Assembly (NCBI RefSeq): GCF_039522005.1
Contig: NZ_BAAADA010000023.1
Location: 1-56,569 of the forward strand
DNA from: Alkalibacterium indicireducens
GTDB lineage: Bacteria > Bacillota > Bacilli > Lactobacillales > Carnobacteriaceae_A
Direction of reading: 5' to 3'
Length of the DNA: 56,569 nt
Shown piece by piece: positions 42,202 through 51,037 of this stretch. The position numbers were made by a program, and so were the translations under genes. The notes below the pieces were generated by a model. It did not search any database, was not told the DNA's origin, and saw only the letters and a program-made list of their open reading frames with translations. Each line of letters opens with the position of its first letter. Within the stretch, counting starts at the first letter, position 1.

Positions 42202-43530
42202 ATGAATCAGAAAACAGTCTACCACTTTGTGGGAATTAAAGGATCAGGTATGAGTGCACTGGCTTTGATCCTTCATGATAAAGGATACAAAGTTCAAGGG
42301 TCAGATGTTAAAAAATACTTCTTTACTCAAAAAAATCTAGAGGACAATCATATCCCTATCTATTTATTCGACGAAGCTAATATTAAGGAAGGCATGACCA
42401 TCATAGCTGGGAATGCCTTCCCGGATACGCACGAAGAGATAAGTAAAGCGCTGGAATTGGGGCTGCCCGTGAAAAGGTACCACGATTTCCTTGGCGAGTT
42501 GAGCGGTCAGTATACCAGTGTAGCTATAACTGGATCACACGGGAAAACAAGTACGACCGGCCTTCTTTCTCATGTGCTAAGCGGAATCAAGCCTACCAGT
42601 TACTTGATAGGCGACGGTACCGGACGAGGCGAAAAAGATGCAGAGTACTTTGTGCTTGAGGCTTGTGAATACAGACGTCATTTTCTAGCATATAAATCAG
42701 ACTATGCACTGATAACTAACATTGATTTTGATCATCCGGACTATTATACGAGCATAGAAGATGTACAGGATGCGTTTCTTTCATTCTCACAGCAGATCAA
42801 AAAAGCAATTTTTGCCTGCGGTGATGATGTGAGACTTCAGGAACTGCATGCTTCTGTCCCTATCGTCTATTATGGCTTTGATGAATATAACGATTTTCAG
42901 GCCAAGACTCTTGAGCGAACGACTGAAGGCTCTACGTTCGATGTGTTTGTCAGAGGGGATTTCTACGGCAAATTCTTCATTCCATCGTATGGAAAGCATA
43001 ACATCCAGAATGCGCTGGGAGTTATCGCGTTCTCACACTATGAAGGACTCGATCAGGACAAAGTCCAGGAAAGACTTCAGTCGTTTAAAGGTGTAAAAAG
43101 ACGCTTTACTGAAAAAAATGTAATGGATACAGTCATCATCGATGACTATGCGCATCATCCGGCAGAAATTAGAGCCACTCTAGACGCTGCTCATCAGAAA
43201 TACCCTGACAGAGACATCGTTGCCGTTTTTCAGCCGCACACATTCAGCAGGACCGTTGCACTTCTAGATGAATTCGGTGAAGCTCTTGATTTGGCTGATG
43301 CTGTCTATCTCTGTGATATCTTTACATCAGCAAGAGAACAGGAAGGAACTGTAACGATCAGGGATCTTCTGGATAAAACTGAAAAAGGCAAAGACATCAT
43401 TTCAGAAGAAGATATGTCAGCCTTGCTTAAACATAAAAACCAAGTCGTCGTTTTCATGGGCGCTGGTGATGTTGACAAATTCGAGCATGCTTTCGAAGTC
43501 ATTTTAAGCCAGTCGGAAGCAAAAAATTAA
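42202..43530 (+). CDS. murC: UDP-N-acetylmuramate-L-alanine ligase
   Basis: Adds L-alanine to UDP-MurNAc, the first peptide step of peptidoglycan synthesis. Of 442 aa. Motifs: HFVGIKGSGMSALA (nucleotide fold), TGSHGKTSTTGLL (ATP loop), ECEYRRHFL-like EACEYRRHFL, TNIDFDHPDYY and DDYAHHPAEIRATL. GGAGG is placed upstream. The 91 bases before it hold a possible TTGATC/TATAAC pair at a short 15-base spacing, which is weak. Confidence 0.97.
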   Translation: MNQKTVYHFVGIKGSGMSALALILHDKGYKVQGSDVKKYFFTQKNLEDNHIPIYLFDEANIKEGMTIIAGNAFPDTHEEISKALELGLPVKRYHDFLGELSGQYTSVAITGSHGKTSTTGLLSHVLSGIKPTSYLIGDGTGRGEKDAEYFVLEACEYRRHFLAYKSDYALITNIDFDHPDYYTSIEDVQDAFLSFSQQIKKAIFACGDDVRLQELHASVPIVYYGFDEYNDFQAKTLERTTEGSTFDVFVRGDFYGKFFIPSYGKHNIQNALGVIAFSHYEGLDQDKVQERLQSFKGVKRRFTEKNVMDTVIIDDYAHHPAEIRATLDAAHQKYPDRDIVAVFQPHTFSRTVALLDEFGEALDLADAVYLCDIFTSAREQEGTVTIRDLLDKTEKGKDIISEEDMSALLKHKNQVVVFMGAGDVDKFEHAFEVILSQSEAKN

Positions 43531-43541
43531 TACGCTTAAAT

Positions 43542-43626
43542 AGAGAATGAACTTAAAGCTCCCTTTGCATATAGTAGTGGTATAATACTTATTGTATAGG
43601 GAGTTTAAGGACGTTCTCTTTTTCTA
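43542..43626 (+). terminator. Long inverted repeat after murC, T-tailed
   Basis: Arms of about 22 bases (43542-43564 and 43598-43619), with a bulge and a 3-base mismatch, are followed by TTTTTCT. It reads as the murC terminator, but its 33-base loop contains the polA -10 region. Confidence 0.65.
43578..43586 (+). promoter_or_regulatory. polA promoter, extended -10
   Basis: TG-G-TATAAT, a consensus extended -10, sits inside the loop of the inverted repeat 43542-43619. The predicted start near 43593 gives a transcript containing only the 3' arm. Confidence 0.65.
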
Positions 43627-43680
43627 TTGCGTGAATTTTGATACTATATGTTTAGGATGAATAACTGGGAGTTGAAGAGA

Positions 43681-46344
43681 TTGGCTGATAAAAAGAAATT
43701 ACTGCTCATAGACGGGCACAGTGTGGCATTCAGAGCCTTTTATGGTCTGCATAGCCAGCTGGAACGAATGAAGAATAGAAACGGACTGCACACCAATGCG
43801 CTTTACGGCTTTCATAACATGCTTGAGGTGATCGTTAACAAGGAACAGCCTACACATGCACTCGTGGCATTTGATGCAGGAAAGACTACATTCAGACACG
43901 AATATTTCGACGATTATAAAGGCGGCCGGTCAAAAATGCCGTCTGAATTTTCTGAACAGATTCCTTTTATGAAAGATCTTCTTAAAGGGTTCGGTTTGCA
44001 GAGCTATCAGCTTGAAAACTATGAAGCAGATGACATCATAGGAACGCTGGCTAAAGAAGCTGAAGAAAACGGTTTTGAGGTCGTCATTCTGACCGGAGAC
44101 AGGGACCTTACTCAGCTTGCTTCGGATAGCATTCGGGTGGACATCACTAAAAAAGGAGTCAGCGACTTAAAAGAGCACACCAAAAAGTCGATTCAGGAAG
44201 AGATGGGAATCGATCCGATTCAGATTATCGACATGAAAGGACTGGCAGGAGATGCCTCAGACAATATTCCGGGAGTGACCAAGATTGGTGATAAAACTGC
44301 TCTCAAGTTACTGCACGAATATGGGTCGGTTGAGAACCTTTATGAGAATATTGAAGAGATGAAAAAGTCCAAACGAAAAGAATACCTGATCAATGAGAAG
44401 GAAACGGCATTTCTGAGTAAAAAACTGGCAACCATCGATACTAATGCGCCAATTGAAGTAAAACTGGAAAATCTGACATACAACGGATTGAGTATGGAGG
44501 ATCTTATCTCTTTCTATAAAGAAATGGATTTCAACTCTCATTTGCAGAAACTCGATACGACAGAATATATGGAGCAGCTGGCCGAAGATGCTGTGGAGGT
44601 CGAATATACTTTCTTAAATGAACTGTCATCTTCTCACTTCTCTTCAGATATGGCTCTGTATATCGAAATGCTGAATGAGAACTATCATCATGCTGAAATC
44701 GTCTCGATTGCCTGGGGAAATGATGAGACCATTTATGTAACCGATCCTCAGACTGCTTTTGCATCTGCTGCCTTCAAGGCGTGGATCGAAGATGAAGACA
44801 GCAGTAAAGTGCTGTATGATGCTAAACGCTCCTATGTCGCTTTGAACAATAAAGGCATGACCCTTAGAGGAATTACATTTGATATCATGCTTGCGTCCTA
44901 TCTGCTGACAGCTGAAGACAGCAGCAGTGGCGATATCGTCGATGTAGCCAGAAAACATAATTACGACCACATCACGCCTGATGAAGTTGTTTATGGAAAA
45001 GGGAAAAAAATAAAAATACCTGAAGACAGTTCTCTTATGCATGATCATGTGGCGCGTAAGGTCTTAGGCATCTATCATCTGTCGGATTCGATGGAAAAAG
45101 AACTCAAAGAAAACGAGCAGGAAGATCTGCTTAAAGAAATGGAACTGCCTCTGGCCATAGTGCTTGCTGATATGGAGATACAAGGCATCACTGTCGACGC
45201 AGAACGGCTGGAACGAATGAAAGAAGAATTTGGTACGACACTTGAATCAATCGAAGAAAGAATCTATGAAGAAGCCGGAGAAACGTTCAACATCAATTCT
45301 CCCAAACAGTTAGGTGTGATCCTCTTTGAGAAAATGGGTTACCCAGTCATCAAGAAGACTAAGACCGGGTATTCTACAGCACAGGATGTACTCGAAAAGC
45401 TGAAGGATGAAGCACCGATCGTTGAACATATTCTGCAGTACCGACAGATTGCCAAAATACAGTCGACCTATATCGAGGGACTGCTTAAAGTCATCGATCC
45501 GCAGACGAGCAAGATCCATACACGCTACCTGCAGACCGTTGCACGTACAGGACGACTGAGCTCCGTTGATCCTAATCTGCAGAACATCCCTGTCCGTCTT
45601 GAGGAAGGCCGGAAGATTCGTCAGGCCTTTGTTCCTAGAGAAAAAGACTGGAAAATATTTGCATCGGACTACTCGCAGATCGAGCTTCGTATTCTTGCGC
45701 ATATATCAGAAGACGATCACCTGATCAAAGCCTTCCTGGACGACGAAGACATTCATACGACGACGGCTATGCGTGTATTTGATATCGATGATCCCGAGAA
45801 AGTTACTTCTGATATGAGACGTGAAGCGAAAGCAGTCAATTTCGGTATCGTTTATGGAATTAGTGACTACGGCTTGTCCCAGAACCTGAACATCACACGG
45901 AAGGAAGCTAAAGATTACATTGATACGTACTTTGACCGTTTCCCTGGTGTGAAGGAGTTCATTGATACTGTGATCAGAGAGGCCAAGGAAAACGGCTTTG
46001 TCGAAACATTGTTCCATCGACGCAGGTATCTGCCGGACATCAACTCACGCAATTTCAACCTGAGATCTTTTGCGGAACGTACCGCCATGAATACTCCGAT
46101 TCAGGGAAGTGCGGCAGACATTCTTAAAATGGCTATGATAGAAATGGCTAAACGGATGAAAGAAGAAAATCTGGAAGCGACGATGCTTCTTCAGGTTCAC
46201 GATGAACTGATATTTGAGGTGCCTGAACACGAGATGGACAAGCTTGAAGCCCTTGTAAAAGAAGTGATGGAAAAAACAGTTGAGCTGTCTGTTCCTCTGA
46301 AAGTTGAGAGCAGTGCAGGTGATAACTGGTATCAAGCTAAATAA
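43681..46344 (+). CDS. polA: DNA polymerase I
   Basis: Okazaki-fragment processing and repair polymerase, 887 aa. The 5'-3' nuclease domain (about 1-290) starts KKKLLLIDGHSVAFRAF and includes NYEADDIIGTL and LTGDRDLTQL. The middle 3'-5' exonuclease domain is degenerate, lacking the DxE exonuclease carboxylates, as in Bacillus. The polymerase motifs are A (DYSQIELRILAH), B (AVNFGIVYG) and C (QVHDELIFE). The start is TTG 43681 (MADKKKLLL) behind GGGAG, which fits the family N-terminus; the upstream ATG would add 11 unrelated residues. Confidence 0.96.
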   Translation: MADKKKLLLIDGHSVAFRAFYGLHSQLERMKNRNGLHTNALYGFHNMLEVIVNKEQPTHALVAFDAGKTTFRHEYFDDYKGGRSKMPSEFSEQIPFMKDLLKGFGLQSYQLENYEADDIIGTLAKEAEENGFEVVILTGDRDLTQLASDSIRVDITKKGVSDLKEHTKKSIQEEMGIDPIQIIDMKGLAGDASDNIPGVTKIGDKTALKLLHEYGSVENLYENIEEMKKSKRKEYLINEKETAFLSKKLATIDTNAPIEVKLENLTYNGLSMEDLISFYKEMDFNSHLQKLDTTEYMEQLAEDAVEVEYTFLNELSSSHFSSDMALYIEMLNENYHHAEIVSIAWGNDETIYVTDPQTAFASAAFKAWIEDEDSSKVLYDAKRSYVALNNKGMTLRGITFDIMLASYLLTAEDSSSGDIVDVARKHNYDHITPDEVVYGKGKKIKIPEDSSLMHDHVARKVLGIYHLSDSMEKELKENEQEDLLKEMELPLAIVLADMEIQGITVDAERLERMKEEFGTTLESIEERIYEEAGETFNINSPKQLGVILFEKMGYPVIKKTKTGYSTAQDVLEKLKDEAPIVEHILQYRQIAKIQSTYIEGLLKVIDPQTSKIHTRYLQTVARTGRLSSVDPNLQNIPVRLEEGRKIRQAFVPREKDWKIFASDYSQIELRILAHISEDDHLIKAFLDDEDIHTTTAMRVFDIDDPEKVTSDMRREAKAVNFGIVYGISDYGLSQNLNITRKEAKDYIDTYFDRFPGVKEFIDTVIREAKENGFVETLFHRRRYLPDINSRNFNLRSFAERTAMNTPIQGSAADILKMAMIEMAKRMKEENLEATMLLQVHDELIFEVPEHEMDKLEALVKEVMEKTVELSVPLKVESSAGDNWYQAK

Positions 46345-46349
46345 CACAT

Positions 46350-46380
46350 AAAAGAGCGGGAGAAGTCTCGCTTCTTTTAT
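46350..46380 (+). terminator. Terminator after polA
   Basis: AAAAGAGCGGGA pairs with TCTCGCTTCTTTT (one bulge) around a GAAG loop, ending in T4. mutM starts 34 bases later, so partial readthrough is likely. Confidence 0.7.
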
Positions 46381-46413
46381 TGTAAAAATTACCAAAGGAA
46401 ATGAGAGAATACT

Positions 46414-47235
46414 ATGCCTGAATTGCCGGAAGTTGAAAGTGTCAGAAACGGTTTAGTCGATCTGGTCAGTGAGAGAACGATCGGCAAAGTCACTGTACGC
46501 TGGGACAATATAATTAAAGAACCAAAAATCGAGCTGTTCCAGAAAAATCTGGAAGGCCAGACAATTGAAACGATTAGAAGAAGGGGAAAGTTTCTTCTTT
46601 TTATCCTGACTGATTATGTTCTGATCAGCCATTTGAGAATGGAAGGAAAATTCAGACTAGAAGTAGAAGGGACTCCACTGACTAAGCATACCCACGTTAT
46701 TTTTAGTCTTAATGATGGACAGGAGCTCCGTTATCTGGACGTCAGGAAGTTCGGTAAGATGAGTCTAGTCAGCAAAAAGGAACTCCTGACCCACCCTTCG
46801 CTGACCAGCCTTGGACCGGAACCGGTTGAAGAGGAGCTGAGTATCGATTGGATGGCGGAGTATCTCAAAGGGAAAAAAAGGGCGGTTAAAGCCTATCTAC
46901 TTGATCAGAAGCTGGTGGCTGGGGTTGGGAATATTTACGCAGACGAGATTTTGTATGATGCAGGTATTCGTCCCAATCGTTCAGCTTCTTCGCTGACTGA
47001 TGAAGAAATCAGCGTACTGAGATCCTCTATTGTGAGGATAATGAAAGAAGCCGTCGAAGCCGGAGGAACAACAATCCGAACATACGCCAATGCCTACGGT
47101 AGAGAAGGTAGTTATCAGAATAGTCTGAGGATTTATGGAAAGGTTGGATCAGACTGTCCGATCTGTCATTCACCATTTATTAAAACTAAAGTGGCTCAGA
47201 GAGGGACGCACTTCTGCCCGGTCTGTCAGTCATAG
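46414..47235 (+). CDS. mutM: Formamidopyrimidine-DNA glycosylase
   Basis: Excises 8-oxoguanine and cuts the abasic site. Of 273 aa. N-terminal PELPEVE supplies the catalytic Pro2/Glu3. The mid Lys loop and the LVAGVGNIYADEIL helix-two-turn-helix are present. The C-terminal zinc finger has CPICHS and CPVC pairs. It follows polA and precedes coaE, a common Firmicutes order. Confidence 0.97.
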   Translation: MPELPEVESVRNGLVDLVSERTIGKVTVRWDNIIKEPKIELFQKNLEGQTIETIRRRGKFLLFILTDYVLISHLRMEGKFRLEVEGTPLTKHTHVIFSLNDGQELRYLDVRKFGKMSLVSKKELLTHPSLTSLGPEPVEEELSIDWMAEYLKGKKRAVKAYLLDQKLVAGVGNIYADEILYDAGIRPNRSASSLTDEEISVLRSSIVRIMKEAVEAGGTTIRTYANAYGREGSYQNSLRIYGKVGSDCPICHSPFIKTKVAQRGTHFCPVCQS

Positions 47236-47251
47236 AAAGAGGAGGAGAACG

Positions 47252-47848
47252 ATGACATTTATTTTAGGCTTGACAGGGGGGATTGCCACCGGAAAGTCCA
47301 CGGTCGGCCGCTTCTTTGAATCTCAAGGTATTCCTGTAGTGGATGCAGATAAGGGAGCCAGACAGGTAATGGAACCTGGGCAGGCAGCCTATCATGCCGT
47401 TGTGAAGACATTCGGGCAGGAGATATTAACAGAAGATGGAAGGATAGACCGGACTAGACTTGGCGCTATTGTGTTCAACGATCCTGCTAAATTAAGTAAA
47501 TTGAATGAGACCGTTCATAGTCATGTCCTGAACTGGATAAAGGAAGAAAAAGATAAGCTGATCAAAGCTGGACACCCCCTGGTTGTTCTGGATATCCCTC
47601 TGCTTTATGAGATCGGATTTGAAAATGAAGTGGATGCCGTTATGGTGATTTATGTTGACCCGGAGACTCAGCTGAAACGGCTGATGAAAAGAGATAATTT
47701 AAGTGAGAATGAGGCACAGATACGAATCGCCGCGCAGGCCTCAATAGACAGCAAGGCTGAGAAAGCAGACATCATCATCGATAATAGGGGCGGTATTGAT
47801 GAAACGGAAAATCAGCTGAGAACTTGGCTTGACTATAATGGGTATTAG
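47252..47848 (+). CDS. coaE: Dephospho-CoA kinase
   Basis: Final step of coenzyme A synthesis. Of 198 aa. The P-loop GLTGGIATGKST is at residues 7-18, and DIPLLYEIGFE and the LID region (LMKRDNLSENEA) follow. The start at ATG 47252 has GGAGGAG; a longer frame beginning inside mutM is a shadow. It is 16 bases from mutM. Confidence 0.97.
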   Translation: MTFILGLTGGIATGKSTVGRFFESQGIPVVDADKGARQVMEPGQAAYHAVVKTFGQEILTEDGRIDRTRLGAIVFNDPAKLSKLNETVHSHVLNWIKEEKDKLIKAGHPLVVLDIPLLYEIGFENEVDAVMVIYVDPETQLKRLMKRDNLSENEAQIRIAAQASIDSKAEKADIIIDNRGGIDETENQLRTWLDYNGY

Positions 47849-47864
47849 TTAAGGCCCGGAAATG

Positions 47865-47873
47865 TGGTATACT
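47865..47873 (+). promoter_or_regulatory. nrdR promoter, extended -10
   Basis: TG-G-TATACT in the 60-base gap after coaE. It matches the rodZ -10 exactly. No -35 match. Confidence 0.6.
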
Positions 47874-47908
47874 GTCAGTAAATATTTAATAGTAAAGGAC
47901 TGAGAAAT

Positions 47909-48373
47909 ATGCATTGTCCTAAATGTCAGCACAACGGAAGCAGAGTAGTGGACAGCCGACCGGCAGATGAAGGGAAAGCAATCAGACGCAGAAGAGAATG
48001 TGAAAACTGTCTATTCCGTTTTACAACATTTGAACGTATCGAACAGAGCGCTGTCCTTGTTGTGAAGAAAAACGGGAATAGAGAAGAATTCAGTCGTGAG
48101 AAACTACTGAGAGGCATCCGTAGAGCCTGTGAAAAAAGACCTGTAGCTGCAGCTGCACAGGAAAAAATTGTAAATAAAGTAGAATATAAAATCAGAGACA
48201 TTGGAGCCAATGAAGTTCCCTCAACTAAAATTGGAGAATACGTGATGGAAGAACTGGCAGAACTGGATGACGTGGCCTACATCCGCTTTGCAAGTGTGTA
48301 TAGACAATTCAAGGATATTGGTGTCTTTATGCAGGAAATGCAGGAACTTGAGAAAAAGAGAAAAGAACATTAA
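47909..48373 (+). CDS. nrdR: NrdR transcriptional repressor of ribonucleotide reductase
   Basis: ATP/dATP-sensing repressor of 154 aa. An N-terminal zinc ribbon (CPKC at residues 3-6 and CENC) is followed by an ATP-cone domain (about 46-136, VVKKNGNREEFSREKLL). It precedes dnaB-dnaI as in Bacillus, where the operon links replication initiation and dNTP control. Confidence 0.97.
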   Translation: MHCPKCQHNGSRVVDSRPADEGKAIRRRRECENCLFRFTTFERIEQSAVLVVKKNGNREEFSREKLLRGIRRACEKRPVAAAAQEKIVNKVEYKIRDIGANEVPSTKIGEYVMEELAELDDVAYIRFASVYRQFKDIGVFMQEMQELEKKRKEH

Positions 48374-48398
48374 GCAAGGCTGAAAGGATCAATCAACA

Positions 48399-49787
48399 AT
48401 GACTTACCCCTGGAAAACTATGAGCCCTAAAGACAGCGTACATCTGATCAGGTTGATGATGTTATCTGATCTGCATATAAAGGCACTTCATAACTTATAC
48501 CAGCCGCTCCTTGGAAAAGACGCCGTCAGCCTTTTTATGACACTTAAAGAAACACTCGATCAAACCATTGAAAAAGATGTGATGCTCTCTGATTTACTTG
48601 TACAGCTCGACTGTGGTGTGAAAGAGTTTTACGAGGCAAGAATCAGGCTGGAAGCTTACGGCCTCATCAGAGTCTATGTACATGATTCTGATTCGACACG
48701 TTTGGCTATCGGTTTAAGTTGTCCTATGCTGCCTGAACAGTTCTTCAAAGATCCGATGATGAAGATGATGCTCACTGAAAAAGTAGGTGAGCGACTGACA
48801 GACGACCTGCAAAAAAGATTCAAGGTTCATGATGGAAGGTTGAATGAATATAAAGAAGTCACTAAGTCATTTCTTGATGTCATCCATGTCGATATGAAGA
48901 AAATGAGTGAAGCTTCTGAAAATGAAGATGCGGAGGAACGGTCGACTGCGATCAGTGATCAGATTATGGCAACCGAACGATTCGACTGGTCGTTTTTCAT
49001 TGAAGGTCTGAACAAGAATTATATCAGCCGTTCATCAATCACAACTGATCTCAAACGACTGATTTATACCTTTCATGCCTTATATAACATCAATGAGCTG
49101 GAGATGCAGAAATTTGTACTTGAAGTAGCGGATTTGAATACAGGTCAGGTAGATGATCAGAAGCTGACTTCCCTGATACAAAAAGAGTATTTAAAAAAAT
49201 CCGGCAGTTCAAGGAAGACAGCCGATGTCTTGACTCAAGAAAGCGAGCATAGAGTAAGACAGCTCGAACAAAAAGGTTTTTCGAAAGAAGAAATAGAAAT
49301 TATTCTGCACTCTGAGCAAGTAAGTCCGTATGCTTATCTGAAATCGATTAAACGTCAGAAAGGCGGATTTGTCTCGTCAAATGAAACATGGCTACTGAAA
49401 GAACTTGTTGAGAATGCTCCATTAACTACAGCAGTGATCAACATCCTTCTGAACTATCTGCTTATCATCAAGAATTCCCCTAGCATAGAAAAAGGACTTG
49501 CAACTAAAATAGCGAATGACTGGGCACAAAGCCAGGTGAAGACACCTGAAGACGCTATGGAGAAAGTAAAACAGCTTTATGCATCATTCGGTCAGAAAAA
49601 TCAGAAAGCAGCACCTAAGGGAAACTATTCTAAGACTCAAAAAAATGGATCCCATGCCCGCCAGGAGACCCTTCCTGACTGGGCCTTGGAAGGGTCTGTA
49701 AAAGATGAACGGCTCAGTTCAGAAGAAGAGGAAGCTTACAAAGAAAGACTTAAACGAATCCGCAACAGGAAAAGTGGTGAATCATAA
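48399..49787 (+). CDS. dnaB: DnaB replication initiation / membrane attachment protein
   Basis: Helicase-loading co-factor of the Firmicutes replication-restart system (not the helicase itself). Of 462 aa. Two DnaB-like winged-helix/DDBH regions lie at about 15-250 and 300-400 (ESEHRVRQLEQKGFSKEEIE, SPYAYLKSIKRQKGG), then a basic linker and a conserved end (LPDWALEGS). GAAAGGAT lies about ten bases before the ATG. The stop overlaps the dnaI start as TAATG. Confidence 0.93.
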   Translation: MTYPWKTMSPKDSVHLIRLMMLSDLHIKALHNLYQPLLGKDAVSLFMTLKETLDQTIEKDVMLSDLLVQLDCGVKEFYEARIRLEAYGLIRVYVHDSDSTRLAIGLSCPMLPEQFFKDPMMKMMLTEKVGERLTDDLQKRFKVHDGRLNEYKEVTKSFLDVIHVDMKKMSEASENEDAEERSTAISDQIMATERFDWSFFIEGLNKNYISRSSITTDLKRLIYTFHALYNINELEMQKFVLEVADLNTGQVDDQKLTSLIQKEYLKKSGSSRKTADVLTQESEHRVRQLEQKGFSKEEIEIILHSEQVSPYAYLKSIKRQKGGFVSSNETWLLKELVENAPLTTAVINILLNYLLIIKNSPSIEKGLATKIANDWAQSQVKTPEDAMEKVKQLYASFGQKNQKAAPKGNYSKTQKNGSHARQETLPDWALEGSVKDERLSSEEEEAYKERLKRIRNRKSGES

Positions 49788-50722
49788 TGGATAGTATAAA
49801 AGATCAGCTGGCTAAACTGATGGATTCAGGAAAAGTCAGCGACATGTTCAGTCAGATCATGAAAAAAGATGTTATGAGTGATCCGGACGTAAGAGAATTT
49901 CTTTCTGAGCATAAAGAAGCATTATCAAAAGAAGCTATTGAAAGAAGTGCTTCTGAACTATATGAATTTGTATCCGAAAAGAAAAAAGTGCAGAACAGGA
50001 GTAATAGCCTGGCTCCGGGATATGAACCCAAGCTCATCCTGAATAATCATCGGATCGATGTGACTTACGTTCCTACTCGAGAACTTCTTTCACGTCAGAA
50101 GGAAGTAAAGATCAAAAACAGGATAAAATCCCTTTATATGCCGAAAGATCTCAAAAATGCCAGGCTTGAAGATTTTGAAGCGACAAGAAAACGGCAAGAT
50201 GCTTTCGAGAAGGCAATTACATTTATAGATGACTATCTTGAATCGCCCAGGTCATACCATAAAGGTCTCTACCTTCAAGGACCGTTCGGTGTGGGGAAGA
50301 CTTTCCTTCTGGGGGCCGTGGCTCATGAATTGTCGCAGCATGGCCATTCAACTACGCTGGTTCATTTTCCTACCTTTGCGGTTGAAATGAAAAACGCAAT
50401 CGGGAATAATACGACAGAAGATAAGATGGAAAAGCTTAAACGAGCGAAGATACTGATGATCGATGATATTGGAGCAGATTCCATGTCATCCTGGATAAGA
50501 GACGATGTACTTGGTGTCATTCTTCAATTCAGGATGCAGGAAGAGCTGCCGACATTCTTTACATCAAACTTCAGTATGGATCAGCTTGAAAAAGAACACC
50601 TGAGTGTGACACAACGAGGTGAAAGAGAGCCTCTGAAAGCCAAGCGGATCATGGAGCGTATTCGTTTTCTGTCTGAGGAAGTGGAAATGTCAGGAGATAA
50701 TCGACGTCAAAATAAAAGTTGA
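49787..50722 (+). CDS. dnaI: DnaI helicase loader
   Basis: AAA+ loader that delivers the replicative helicase. Of 311 aa. The N-terminal helicase-binding region (about 1-130) precedes the AAA+ domain with Walker A GPFGVGKT, Walker B ILMIDDIGAD, sensor TFFTSNFS and RIMERIRFL. There is no cysteine anywhere, so the zinc site known in B. subtilis DnaI is missing; streptococcal DnaI seems similar as I remember it. The start overlaps the dnaB stop by one base, implying translational coupling. Confidence 0.94.
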   Translation: MDSIKDQLAKLMDSGKVSDMFSQIMKKDVMSDPDVREFLSEHKEALSKEAIERSASELYEFVSEKKKVQNRSNSLAPGYEPKLILNNHRIDVTYVPTRELLSRQKEVKIKNRIKSLYMPKDLKNARLEDFEATRKRQDAFEKAITFIDDYLESPRSYHKGLYLQGPFGVGKTFLLGAVAHELSQHGHSTTLVHFPTFAVEMKNAIGNNTTEDKMEKLKRAKILMIDDIGADSMSSWIRDDVLGVILQFRMQEELPTFFTSNFSMDQLEKEHLSVTQRGEREPLKAKRIMERIRFLSEEVEMSGDNRRQNKS

Positions 50723-50723
50723 T

Positions 50724-50752
50724 TTGACCTGCAAGAAGTGATAAAGTACTAT
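50724..50752 (+). promoter_or_regulatory. thrS promoter
   Basis: TTGACC (50724-50729), a 17-base spacer, then TACTAT (50747-50752), directly before the T-box leader. Confidence 0.7.
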
Positions 50753-50799
50753 CTATATTAAGAATAATACCACTTTGAGAAAGACACCATCGTTCAACA

Positions 50800-51015
50800 G
50801 TAATTAAAAGAGAGGAAGATCCCGGCTGAAAATCTTCCATTAATGAACAGATGACCCCTTTCGAGTGCAGGTCCGAACAAAGTAGGATCTGCCGTACACT
50901 CTGCGTTAAAGAGCGAAGAGATTAGAATGGCTCATGGCTGTTCTATAAACTTGGGTGGAACCACGTATATTAAACGTCCCATTGGATAAGACAGCTTATT
51001 CAATGGGACTTTTTT
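50800..51015 (+). promoter_or_regulatory. T-box leader of thrS
   Basis: The 315-base gap before thrS is filled by this leader and its promoter. The conserved T-box TTGGGTGGAACCACG (50951-50965) is followed by a terminator hairpin, GTCCCATTG / CAATGGGAC with T6 (about 50976-51016). Part of the T-box can pair with the 5' arm as antiterminator. Upstream is an irregular Stem I with AAAGTAGGATCTGC. I cannot assign the specifier codon with confidence, but the gene context predicts Thr (ACN). Uncharged tRNA-Thr should favour readthrough. Confidence 0.9.
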
Positions 51016-51037
51016 AATGAAAATAGGAGGAATTGGA

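Noticed and set aside
50800..51015. Assigning a particular Thr specifier codon in the T-box
   Set aside because: Several ACN triplets (ACC near 50853, ACA near 50896) could be placed; Stem I could not be folded reliably by eye.
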